Assembly (NCBI GenBank): GCA_016712265.1
Contig: JADJRJ010000028.1
Span: 1,559,812-1,623,811 of the forward strand
Reading direction: 5' to 3'
Length of the DNA: 64,000 bases
Source of the DNA: Gemmatimonadota bacterium
GTDB lineage: Bacteria > Gemmatimonadota > Gemmatimonadetes > Gemmatimonadales > Gemmatimonadaceae
The translations under genes were made by a program, and so were the position numbers. How positions within the stretch are numbered: the stretch's first letter is position 1; each line of letters begins with the position of its first letter. This document shows positions 27,733 through 35,614 of the stretch, piece by piece. The notes below the pieces were generated by a model. The model ran no database searches and was not told the origin of the DNA. It worked only from the letters and a program-made list of their open reading frames with translations.

Positions 27733-28347
27733 GTGGCTTTTCCTCCGAAGACCCAACGTGAACAGGTCATGGTGCTCGTCACCATGGTCGCGCTGGCCCT
27801 GGTGGCCGCGTACTGGAACTTTGTCTACAACCCGAAGGCCATTGAGCTGGCGGCCCTCACCGGGCGGGTGGACACCCTGGAGAGTAACAACGACCGGGCC
27901 AAGGCCGAGGCCTCCAAGGGCAACGCCGAGAAACTCAAGGTCGAGGCCGAGCAGTTCGCCCGTGACCTCGAGGTGATGCGCCAGCTCGTCCCGACCGGCA
28001 ACGAGGTGCCCGCATTGCTCGAACAGGTCTCGACCGCCGCTCGTCGCGCCGGCCTGGACCTCGCCACGGTCCAGCCAGAGCCGGTGATCGAGGGCCAACA
28101 GTTCGACACCTACCGCTACAAGCTCGCCGTGACCGGCGGCTACCACGCGGTCGCAGAGTTCCTCGCCAACGTGGGCTCGCTGACCCGCATCGTCGCGCCG
28201 GTGAACCTCAGCCTGGCGCCGGCGTCGAACCCGAACATGGACGCGGTCCGTCGGCGACCTAACGGTGCCTCGGCGATCGACACGCGCTTCGAGATCCAAA
28301 CCTACGTCGCACGGACGAGCACTGTCACACGAGGAGGGAAGTCCTGA
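27733..28347 (+). CDS. pilO: Type IV pilus assembly protein PilO
   Basis: 204 residues, GTG start 2 bp after pilN. One N-terminal transmembrane helix (VMVLVTMVALALVAAYWNFVY) is followed by a long coiled coil (about 35-75) and a ferredoxin-like domain. The last part contains YRYKLAVTGGYHAVAEFLANVGSL, the family signature. PilO pairs with PilN in the periplasm. The C-terminal segment (RRRPNGASAIDTRFEIQTYV) also fits. The stop abuts the pilP ATG by 1 bp. Confidence 0.92.
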   Translation: MAFPPKTQREQVMVLVTMVALALVAAYWNFVYNPKAIELAALTGRVDTLESNNDRAKAEASKGNAEKLKVEAEQFARDLEVMRQLVPTGNEVPALLEQVSTAARRAGLDLATVQPEPVIEGQQFDTYRYKLAVTGGYHAVAEFLANVGSLTRIVAPVNLSLAPASNPNMDAVRRRPNGASAIDTRFEIQTYVARTSTVTRGGKS

Positions 28348-28946
28348 TGCGGTTCCTGTCCCTGGCCCTGCTCGTGGCCGTCGCCGGCGAAGGATCGGCG
28401 CAGGTCAACGTGAGCACGCCCCCGATCATGAAGCCCAAGCAGGCCGCCCAGAACGCGGTGACGGCGGCCAATGCCCGGACGAAGGAGTCGTCGACCCTCC
28501 CGGCCGACACCGGCAAGGCCCCGTCGGTGCGACAGGTCGAGCAGGTGCCGACACTCAGCATGTCCACCGACTCGGCCGCCGGTGCAACGTCGGTGAAGTC
28601 TGCGGGCTCGGCCTTCGAGCGCGAAGCGTACCTGTACGATCGCGGTGGGCGCCGCGACCCCTTCGTTTCGCTGATGGCGAACGGTGAGCTGCGGCCCCTG
28701 ATCTCCGACCTGCGCCTCGTCGCGGTCGCGTACGACCCGACCGGTGGCCGCAACTCGGTCGCCGTGGTGCACGACGTCTCGGGGAAGGAGAAGGTGCAGT
28801 ACCGCTTGCGCATCGGGCAGGGCGTGGGACGGATGCGTGTCGCATCCATCTCGCCGAAGTCCGTGGCATTCACGATCGAGGAGTTCGGGTACAGCCGCCA
28901 GGAGACGCTGGCGCTGGGTGATTCCAACAAAGAGAGGAAGCAATGA
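28347..28946 (+). CDS. pilP: Pilus assembly protein PilP-like
   Basis: 199 residues. A signal peptide (MRFLSLALLVAVAGEGSA) without a lipobox Cys is followed by a long low-complexity region. The C-terminal half holds a small beta domain opening DRGGRRDPFVSLM, then LISDLRLVAVAYDPTGGRNSVAVV and YRLRIGQGVGRMRV. The R-R-D-P-F motif is typical of PilP, whose beta domain binds PilQ. The absence of a lipid-anchor Cys differs from classical PilP. The order N-O-P-Q makes the call firm. Confidence 0.82.
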   Translation: MRFLSLALLVAVAGEGSAQVNVSTPPIMKPKQAAQNAVTAANARTKESSTLPADTGKAPSVRQVEQVPTLSMSTDSAAGATSVKSAGSAFEREAYLYDRGGRRDPFVSLMANGELRPLISDLRLVAVAYDPTGGRNSVAVVHDVSGKEKVQYRLRIGQGVGRMRVASISPKSVAFTIEEFGYSRQETLALGDSNKERKQ

Positions 28947-30901
28947 GGCGAGTCGTTTCGCTGGTCGCCCTGGCGACCATCGCGCTGTCCGTCGGTTCCC
29001 GTGAGCTGCAGGCCGCCGGGAACCCGGGCGTTGTGGTCCCTGCCAGCGCTGTCACCGGCTTGTCGCTGGTGCCGGTGGACGGTCGCGCCGACGTCGTCGT
29101 GACCCTCACCGGTCCGGTCGAGGTGCAGGACTTCACGGTTCCGTCCCCGCACCGGATCGTCCTGGACCTCACGGGGGCCCGGCTGGCTCCCATGGCCCAG
29201 CGCTACGATCGGGTGTCGCGTGGTGGTATCTCGAACATCCGCCTCTCTCAGTATAGCACCGACGTCGTCCGCGTCGTCCTCGACCTGGACCGCGAACGCG
29301 ACTATGAAGTGGTGCGCGAGGGCAATACGATCCGTGTGCTGCTCACCACCGACGTGACCTTCGCGGCCTGGCACTCCAGCGGCGCCCTGCTTACCGAGCA
29401 GGTGGCTGCAGTGACCGCCGAGAAGACCACGACCGTGGAAGCGCGCGGCGAGGTCGAGCCGATGCCCGCGCCCAAGCCGGAAGCCAACTCCGTCGAGGAA
29501 GCCGGCACGCGCCAAGCGCGCATCGAGCCCGTCGCGGCACCGATCCCTGCCCAGCAGGCCCGTATCACGGTCACCTACGCTGGTGCCGACATCCGCGACG
29601 TTATCGCCGCCTTTGCCACCTTCTCCCAGCGCACCATTGTCGTCGGGAAGGATGTGGCGGGGACGATCACTGCCGAGATCAAGGACCAGCCGTGGGATGT
29701 CGCCCTGAAGGCCCTCCTCGAGGCGCAGGGACTCGCCGCCATTGAGGAGTCGTCGGGGATCATCACCATCGACAGCTACAAGAACATCCTGGAGAAGCAG
29801 GCGTCTGAGCCGACGGCGACCCAGCTCGTCAACATCAACTACGTGTCGGCGACCTCGCTGCTGCCGACCGTGCAGGGCCTGCTCTACAAGGATTGTGCGC
29901 CTGGGTCACAGGGGGGCGGGTCTCCTGCCGCCGGTGGTGGCGCGCCATCCGTGCCACAGGGATGCATCGTCCGCGGAACTGTCGCGGCCGACTCGGCTAC
30001 CAACTCACTGATCATCTCCGAGGTCGCCTCACGGCTGCCGAACCTGATGACCTACGTGAAGGGGCTCGACGTGCGCACGCCGCAGGTCGCCCTCAAGGCC
30101 AAGATCATCTCCATCCAGCGCACCAACATCGAGCAGCTCGGGCTGAGCTACGACATCGGCTCCGCAACCACCTTCTCCAATACGCTGCTGCCGCGGATTC
30201 CCGAGGGTGCCACCGCCCCCGGCCAGTTCGAATCGCAGGTGGAACTGGGTGGTGATGCCATCGCCGGCGTCGCGAACGCCACCCGCAAGTACAAGCAGGG
30301 CAACGCCCTCTCGCTGATCTTCTCGACGGCCCTCGGCAAGTACTCGCTGACGTCGTTCCTCGACGCCCTCCGCGAGTCGCAACTGTCCGACATCCAGGCA
30401 GAGCCCAGCATCGTGACCCTCGACAATCGGGAAGCCCGGCTCGTCGTCGGCCAGGAAACGCCGGTGCGCGTGATCGACGCCGGATCGCTCGGCCAGATCG
30501 GCACGCCCGCTCGCGCGAACGTCCAGTTCCGCGAGACCGGTATCATCCTCAAGGTGACCCCGCACATCACCAGCAACCGCCAGGTTCGCATGAAGATGGA
30601 AGCGGAGCAGTCGGAACTGCGGATCGTTGGCGGTGACCTCGGCTTCATCATTGACAAGCGCAACGCGGCCACGCAGCTCCTGGTCAACGATGGGGAAACC
30701 GCCGTCATCGGTGGGCTGACCCAGACCCAAATCGTCAAGAACCGCTCGGGGATTCCGTTCCTCTCCGATCTGCCGCTGATCGGCCGCTTCTTCTCGCAGA
30801 CGGACTCGCGCGAGGAAAAGAAGGACCTCCTCATCATGATGACCCCGACGATCATCGATGAAGGGGATCCGGTTCGGCCGCCGCAAGGCGAAAGCAAGTA
30901 A
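28943..30901 (+). CDS. pilQ: Type IV pilus secretin PilQ
   Basis: 652 residues, ATG overlapping the pilP stop. Signal peptide is followed by an AMIN domain (about 35-130: DVVVTLTGPVEVQDFTVPSPHRIVLDL), which binds peptidoglycan. The N0/STN domain starts ITVTYAGADIRDVIAAFATFS. The N1 region and the secretin barrel follow, with SLIFSTALGKYSLTSFLDAL, VGQETPVRV, VTPHITSNRQVRMKM and the closing NDGETAVIGGL. The outer-membrane gate is thus complete. A Gly/Pro-rich insert lies near 325-345. It is followed by a lipoprotein gene instead of aroK directly. Confidence 0.94.
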   Translation: MRRVVSLVALATIALSVGSRELQAAGNPGVVVPASAVTGLSLVPVDGRADVVVTLTGPVEVQDFTVPSPHRIVLDLTGARLAPMAQRYDRVSRGGISNIRLSQYSTDVVRVVLDLDRERDYEVVREGNTIRVLLTTDVTFAAWHSSGALLTEQVAAVTAEKTTTVEARGEVEPMPAPKPEANSVEEAGTRQARIEPVAAPIPAQQARITVTYAGADIRDVIAAFATFSQRTIVVGKDVAGTITAEIKDQPWDVALKALLEAQGLAAIEESSGIITIDSYKNILEKQASEPTATQLVNINYVSATSLLPTVQGLLYKDCAPGSQGGGSPAAGGGAPSVPQGCIVRGTVAADSATNSLIISEVASRLPNLMTYVKGLDVRTPQVALKAKIISIQRTNIEQLGLSYDIGSATTFSNTLLPRIPEGATAPGQFESQVELGGDAIAGVANATRKYKQGNALSLIFSTALGKYSLTSFLDALRESQLSDIQAEPSIVTLDNREARLVVGQETPVRVIDAGSLGQIGTPARANVQFRETGIILKVTPHITSNRQVRMKMEAEQSELRIVGGDLGFIIDKRNAATQLLVNDGETAVIGGLTQTQIVKNRSGIPFLSDLPLIGRFFSQTDSREEKKDLLIMMTPTIIDEGDPVRPPQGESK

Positions 30902-30919
30902 CCCCATCCGGAGCCAACG

Positions 30920-33355
30920 ATGAAGACCATTATTCGTCGCGTCGCCCCGGGCGTGCTCGCCCTGCTTGGTGTGGGTGGGTGCGCGTCGACCGACATCGCC
31001 TCAACCGGCTCGGATCGCATCGTGCCGCGCGTGGCGGTGGCGATCCAGGGGAAGATCGGCACCGACGGCGTGGACTCCGTGTCCGTGCGGGTGCCGCTGC
31101 AGGTGCAGGTGAACGCGCAGGACAACGCAGCTCTCACCCAGGTCGTGACCCGCGTCTTCGCGGACACCCAGACCGTGGGCCGGGACTCCGTCGTCTTTGC
31201 CGTCGCCAACGCGAACTACAACAAGACCATTACCATCCCGCTGTCCGGCGTGCGCCCCGGTCAGGTGATCACCGTCCGTACGGTGGTCAGCGATGGGGCA
31301 GGGAACGCCGCCTCCGGTGAGGCCACCGCCGTGGCGTTCGACCCGAACGTGCCACGGGTCGCGATGGTGCAGCCGCAGCCTAACGTTATCGTCAACGGGA
31401 CGTACGCCTTCGACCTGGCCGTGATCGACACGACTGGGCTCACCAAGGCCGGGTACCGCGCGATTGCCACCGGCTTCTCTCGCGCCGATTCGACGCTCTT
31501 CCCGGTGCCGTATCCGAAGGGTGATACGGTGACGTACACCTTCCAGGTACCGGCCAACCTCATCGCGGGTTCGGCGATCGTCATCACGCCGTTTGCCGAG
31601 AACCGCGACGGGTTGCGGGCACAGGGGCAGCCGTTCACCGTGCGCGTCGCGGCGGCCGGGCCTGACCTCTTGCCGCCGATCGTCTACCAGACCGTCGCTC
31701 CACGCCTCGAGACCCCGGACTCACTGGACCTGGCCGCGCGCGACGCGGACGGGCTCGTGCGGGTCATCGGCTTCCTCGCCAAGAACGCCGCTGGCCAGGT
31801 ACTCTATCGCTCCGCCGATACGCTGGCGACGCCGGCGCAACAGGTGACGCGACGCAAGGCATTCCGCGCGCCCATCGCCCTGCGTGGCCAGACCATGTTC
31901 ATTACGGCCTACGCCATCGACGCGGCCGGCCGGACGGGATACGCCGTGCCCACCGGCGCGACGATCTCGGTCAGCACGGATACCCTCGCGAAGCGCGACC
32001 AGGTGGTGTACGCCTACGGACTGACGACCGCGCTGCCGGAGGGCAGCCTCGGTGCTGACATCGTCGTCGACACCGCGCGCACCACCGTCTTCGTATCCAA
32101 CATCAACAAGAACCAGCTGGAAGCGTTCAACTATGCATCCACGTTGTCGAGCCTGCCGTCGGTCGCGGTGGGGGCGCAGCCCTGGGGCATGGTGATCGAC
32201 AACTCCAACTCGCTGCTGCTCGTCGCCAACTCTGCCGGGACCAACATCTCCAAGGTGGAGCTGGACACTCGGAACGAGACGGGGCGCGTCAAGACGTCCA
32301 ACGAGTACATCTTTGACGTCAGCTACGTGAAGGACGAGCTGAGCGGTGGCTTCAAGTTCAAGGTCGAGGCCATCATCGACTACTCGGATCGCCCGCAGTA
32401 CATCGCCCAGTCGGCGAGTGGCGCGTTGTACTACTCCACCAAGCCGACGTCCACGGCCATCCCCGGCACGCTCCGACGCATCGACAACTTCCTCGATGCG
32501 CGCGCCGAGCCGCGCCAGATCTGGCAGTACGGCAAGTTCCTCAAGGGCCGCTACGTCATCATCAACGCCGATGATGTGGACGTCATCGAGGGCGAGAATG
32601 GGGTGCCGGATCGCATCATCATTTGCGAGCACACCCCGGGCAACAACCCCAACACCGCCGTCTGCGTCAACTCGCTGACCGTGGAAGGGGCCGTGCTCAC
32701 CCTCCGCCAGGCGCCCGTGAACGGTAACCTGGTCGCGATCAAGGACCTGTCCGCCGCCTCCCTCTCGCTGCCCGACACCAACTTCGTGGCCGCGGGCGGC
32801 GATCGTCGCCGCGTCGCCTTCGGTGAAGGGAACACGGGCAACCGCGCCGGGCGTGTCCTCGTGGTCTTCGACCCCACCGGCACGCCGGCCGATGGCGCGC
32901 AGTACTCCGCGCCCATCGAGGTCACCGACCTGACCAGCAACGCCTCGGACAAGGTCTTTGGCCTGGACATCAACGCCAACTCGGCAAACATCGGCGTGCA
33001 TGGCGAGGAGACCTTCTTCGCCGACTCGTCGCTCCGGTTGCAGGGCAAGTTTGCGACCTTCAACACGGGAGCGGGGATCGCGTTCCACCCGCTCAACAGC
33101 GACGAGAACACGACGGATCAGCTCGCCCGCGTGGCCTTCGTGGCCTCCGGCGACCAGTCGATCCAGATTGTCGACTCGTACACCTACCGGTTGCGGGGGC
33201 GGATCCCGATTCGCCGTAACTTGTATGGCCCGCTGCGGGCGTCGTTACCCAGCGCCGCGGAGAAGGCGGCGGACCCCACGTTGGTGGTGAAGCTGTTCGG
33301 CCTCACGCCGGAAGGGATCGTGATGATCGACGTGAGGACGAGCGACATCCAGTAG
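30920..33355 (+). CDS. Large lipoprotein of unknown function downstream of pilQ
   Basis: 811 residues. The N-terminus MKTIIRRVAPGVLALLGVGGC has a lipobox (VGGC), so lipidation is expected at about Cys21. Residues 40-350 look like two or three Ig-like/cadherin-type beta domains (SVSVRVPLQVQVNAQDNAALTQV, then a second with RVAMVQPQPNVIVNGTYAF). Residues about 370-740 resemble a beta-propeller-type repeat region (VVVDTARTTVFVSNINKNQLEAF, SVAVGAQPWGMVIDNSNSLLLVANS), as in YVTN-type surface proteins. It starts 18 bp after pilQ with GGAG before the ATG. I do not recognise it as a known pilus protein; an outer-envelope or pilus-tip accessory role is inferred. Confidence 0.75.
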   Translation: MKTIIRRVAPGVLALLGVGGCASTDIASTGSDRIVPRVAVAIQGKIGTDGVDSVSVRVPLQVQVNAQDNAALTQVVTRVFADTQTVGRDSVVFAVANANYNKTITIPLSGVRPGQVITVRTVVSDGAGNAASGEATAVAFDPNVPRVAMVQPQPNVIVNGTYAFDLAVIDTTGLTKAGYRAIATGFSRADSTLFPVPYPKGDTVTYTFQVPANLIAGSAIVITPFAENRDGLRAQGQPFTVRVAAAGPDLLPPIVYQTVAPRLETPDSLDLAARDADGLVRVIGFLAKNAAGQVLYRSADTLATPAQQVTRRKAFRAPIALRGQTMFITAYAIDAAGRTGYAVPTGATISVSTDTLAKRDQVVYAYGLTTALPEGSLGADIVVDTARTTVFVSNINKNQLEAFNYASTLSSLPSVAVGAQPWGMVIDNSNSLLLVANSAGTNISKVELDTRNETGRVKTSNEYIFDVSYVKDELSGGFKFKVEAIIDYSDRPQYIAQSASGALYYSTKPTSTAIPGTLRRIDNFLDARAEPRQIWQYGKFLKGRYVIINADDVDVIEGENGVPDRIIICEHTPGNNPNTAVCVNSLTVEGAVLTLRQAPVNGNLVAIKDLSAASLSLPDTNFVAAGGDRRRVAFGEGNTGNRAGRVLVVFDPTGTPADGAQYSAPIEVTDLTSNASDKVFGLDINANSANIGVHGEETFFADSSLRLQGKFATFNTGAGIAFHPLNSDENTTDQLARVAFVASGDQSIQIVDSYTYRLRGRIPIRRNLYGPLRASLPSAAEKAADPTLVVKLFGLTPEGIVMIDVRTSDIQ

Positions 33356-33393
33356 GGTCCTCTTGCGCAGGATAGAACGACCCGTTTGCTTCG

Positions 33394-33424
33394 CGAGCCC
33401 GGCCCCGGCCGGGCTCGTGTTGTA
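33394..33424 (+). terminator. Rho-independent terminator after the pil/lipoprotein operon
   Basis: CGAGCCCGGCC at 33394-33404 pairs perfectly with GGCCGGGCTCG at 33407-33417 (11 bp stem, 2-nt loop), followed by TGTTGTAT. It is placed 38 bp after the lipoprotein stop and just before aroC. Confidence 0.75.
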
Positions 33425-33438
33425 TCCACGCCTACCCC

Positions 33439-34650
33439 GTGCCCGTGACCGTCTCCTTTCGTACGGCTGGTGAGTCACACGGACCGTCCCTCGTCGTGAT
33501 CCTCGAAGGGATCCCGGCGGGGCTTCCGCTGCTCGCCGCCGACGTCAACGTGGAACTGGCTCGACGACAACTCGGTTACGGCAGGGGCCGGCGCATGCAG
33601 ATCGAGCGGGACGCGGCCGAGTTCCTTTCGGGTGTGCGCGCGGGCGAGACAATCGGCTCACCCATCGCGCTGTTGATCCAGAATCGCGACTGGAAGAACT
33701 GGCAGGAGATCATGGACCCCGCGCCGCGCGAGGGTGACCCCGCGCTCCGTCGGCGCCCGGTCACGCGCCCACGCCCGGGACACGCGGATCTCGCCGGGAT
33801 GCTGAAATATGACCGGCAGGACGCACGCGATATCCTGGAACGTGCGTCAGCCCGAGAGACGACCGCACGGGTGGCGGCCGGTGCCGTCTGTCGACACCTG
33901 CTGTCTCACTTTGGGATTGCCATCGGGAGCCACGTGGTGCACCTCGGCGGGATCGACGCCGCCTTGCCGGACCCGCGGCCACTGCCGCTCAACGCCGCCG
34001 CGGACCCGTCACCGGTACGAACGCTGGACCCGGACGCGGCTGCTCGCATGGTCGACGCCATCGACGCGGCGAAGGCGAGCGGGAACACGTTAGGCGGGAT
34101 CGTCGAGGTCATAGCGACGGGACTTCCGGTTGGCCTCGGCTCCCACGTGGCGTGGGACCGCAAGCTCGATGGTCGGCTGGCCGCCGCGCTCATGTCGATT
34201 CCCGCGGTGAAGGGAGTGGAGGTGGGGCTGGGCTTCGAGGCGGCGCGACGGTCGGGGGCCGAGGTGCACGACGAGATCGCGGGCGACCCGGCACGGCCGC
34301 TGGCAGGTGGCGTCCGACGCCCCACCAACCGCGCGGGCGGGCTCGAGGGGGGAATTACGACCGGTGAGCCGCTGGTGCTCCGGGCGGCGATGAAGCCGAT
34401 TGCCACCCTCATGCGACCCTTGGCCACGGTGGATACACAAACCGGCGAGAGCGCCTCCGCCGTGGCCGAACGATCCGACGTCACGGCGGTCCCGGCCATG
34501 GGGGTCATCGCCGAGGCGATGGTTGCCGTCGTCCTGGCGCAGGCATGGATGGAGAAGTTCGGCGGCGATTCCCTGACGGAAACTTCCCGTAACGTGCGCG
34601 GATACCTCGATCAGGTGGGCCGGGGCTTTGGCCGGCCGGGCGATGCGTAG
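33439..34650 (+). CDS. aroC: Chorismate synthase
   Basis: 403 residues, GTG start. The family signature FRTAGESHGPSL opens the protein, followed by RRQLGYGRGRRMQIERD, SPIALLIQNRDWKNW, RPGHADLAG and RASARETTARVAAGA. These cover the FMN- and substrate-binding sites. It catalyses the last common step to chorismate from EPSP. It is slightly longer than most family members. It overlaps aroK by 8 bp; together with pilQ upstream this resembles the pilQ-aroK linkage of proteobacteria. Confidence 0.97.
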   Translation: MPVTVSFRTAGESHGPSLVVILEGIPAGLPLLAADVNVELARRQLGYGRGRRMQIERDAAEFLSGVRAGETIGSPIALLIQNRDWKNWQEIMDPAPREGDPALRRRPVTRPRPGHADLAGMLKYDRQDARDILERASARETTARVAAGAVCRHLLSHFGIAIGSHVVHLGGIDAALPDPRPLPLNAAADPSPVRTLDPDAAARMVDAIDAAKASGNTLGGIVEVIATGLPVGLGSHVAWDRKLDGRLAAALMSIPAVKGVEVGLGFEAARRSGAEVHDEIAGDPARPLAGGVRRPTNRAGGLEGGITTGEPLVLRAAMKPIATLMRPLATVDTQTGESASAVAERSDVTAVPAMGVIAEAMVAVVLAQAWMEKFGGDSLTETSRNVRGYLDQVGRGFGRPGDA

Positions 34651-35179
34651 CGAGGGGTGGCATGTCGCGCTTATCGGGATTCCCGGGGCCGGCAAGTCCA
34701 CGGTGGCGCGTTTCGCCGCCGACATCCTGAACTACCCGCTGGTCGATTTCGACCGAACGATTGAGCGGCGCGCCGGGCGAACTATCGCGGAGATCTTTCG
34801 CGAGGATGGGGAAGGGGCGTTCCGGGAGATGGAGGCCGGGCTGACGCAGGAGCTGGTCACCGCGCCGGCGTCGGTGCTGTCGCCAGGGGGGGGCTGGGTC
34901 ACTCGCCCCGAGGTCGTCGGCCTTATCCGCCCCCGCACGATCCTGGTCTGGCTGACCGTCAGTCCGAGGGTCGCGGTGCGTCGCATGGGCGCGGGGGTGA
35001 GCAGGCGCCCGCTATTAATGAAAGGGGATCCGGCGGCGGTTTTGGCGGGCATTTTGGCCGAAAGGGAGGGGCTTTATTCGGCGGCGGATGTGACGATTGA
35101 CACCGAAGTCTATACGCCACAAGCAGTTGCGCATCAGGTCGCTCGCCTTGCCTCTGGTTGGCCGGGGCGCGTAGGTTAG
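34643..35179 (+). CDS. aroK: Shikimate kinase
   Basis: 178 residues from ATG 34643, which overlaps the aroC stop; ATG 34628 would add five residues. The P-loop is GIPGAGKS. The shikimate-binding DFDRTIERR, then GEGAFREMEAG and SPGGGWVTR fit the family. Adenine-loop region is around RRPLLMKGD. It phosphorylates shikimate at the 3-hydroxyl. It is directly followed by smg (3 bp gap). Confidence 0.93.
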   Translation: MRSEGWHVALIGIPGAGKSTVARFAADILNYPLVDFDRTIERRAGRTIAEIFREDGEGAFREMEAGLTQELVTAPASVLSPGGGWVTRPEVVGLIRPRTILVWLTVSPRVAVRRMGAGVSRRPLLMKGDPAAVLAGILAEREGLYSAADVTIDTEVYTPQAVAHQVARLASGWPGRVG

Positions 35180-35182
35180 GGA

Positions 35183-35608
35183 ATGGAGCCCCGTCTCGAT
35201 CGTCTGGTCGCCGAACTGCGTCGTCGGTTCGGCCGTGAGGACCATGTCTCCGAGGTCGAGGCCTGGTTGTCGTCTCAGGGGTACGATGGGGGACAGATTG
35301 GCACGATTGTCTCCGCCTGGCTGACCGATATTCGGGTTCAGGAGGGTGGGGAGCGGCCGCTGGAAGAAGCGTGGCCGGTGCGGGTGCAAGGGCCGCATGA
35401 ACGCGGCCGGTTCACCCCGGACGCGTGGGGATACCTGTTGGGATTACGCGCCGCGGGCACCCTCGGGGCGATGGAACTTGAGCATGTGATCGAGCGCCTG
35501 CTGATGCAGGTGGATGCGCGGGTGTCCCTGGAGGACGCCCGGGCCATGGTAGACACTGGATTCTGGGATGGGAGCGGCTCGCCCGGCGAGCCCCTCATCG
35601 TGCACTGA
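35183..35608 (+). CDS. smg: Smg/DUF494 family protein
   Basis: 141 residues. The N-terminus is a helical domain (SEVEAWLSSQGYDGGQIGTIVSAWLTDI). The C-terminal half RFTPDAWGYLLGLRAAGTLGAMELEHVIERLLMQ closely follows the layout of E. coli Smg, where a similar R-x-x-T/P-x-E and L-x-x-M-V-I-E-R-x-L block occurs. Function is unknown; smg genes often lie near DNA-processing and topoisomerase genes, as here with topA immediately downstream. Assignment rests on this motif and synteny. Confidence 0.72.
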   Translation: MEPRLDRLVAELRRRFGREDHVSEVEAWLSSQGYDGGQIGTIVSAWLTDIRVQEGGERPLEEAWPVRVQGPHERGRFTPDAWGYLLGLRAAGTLGAMELEHVIERLLMQVDARVSLEDARAMVDTGFWDGSGSPGEPLIVH

Positions 35609-35614
35609 GGACTC

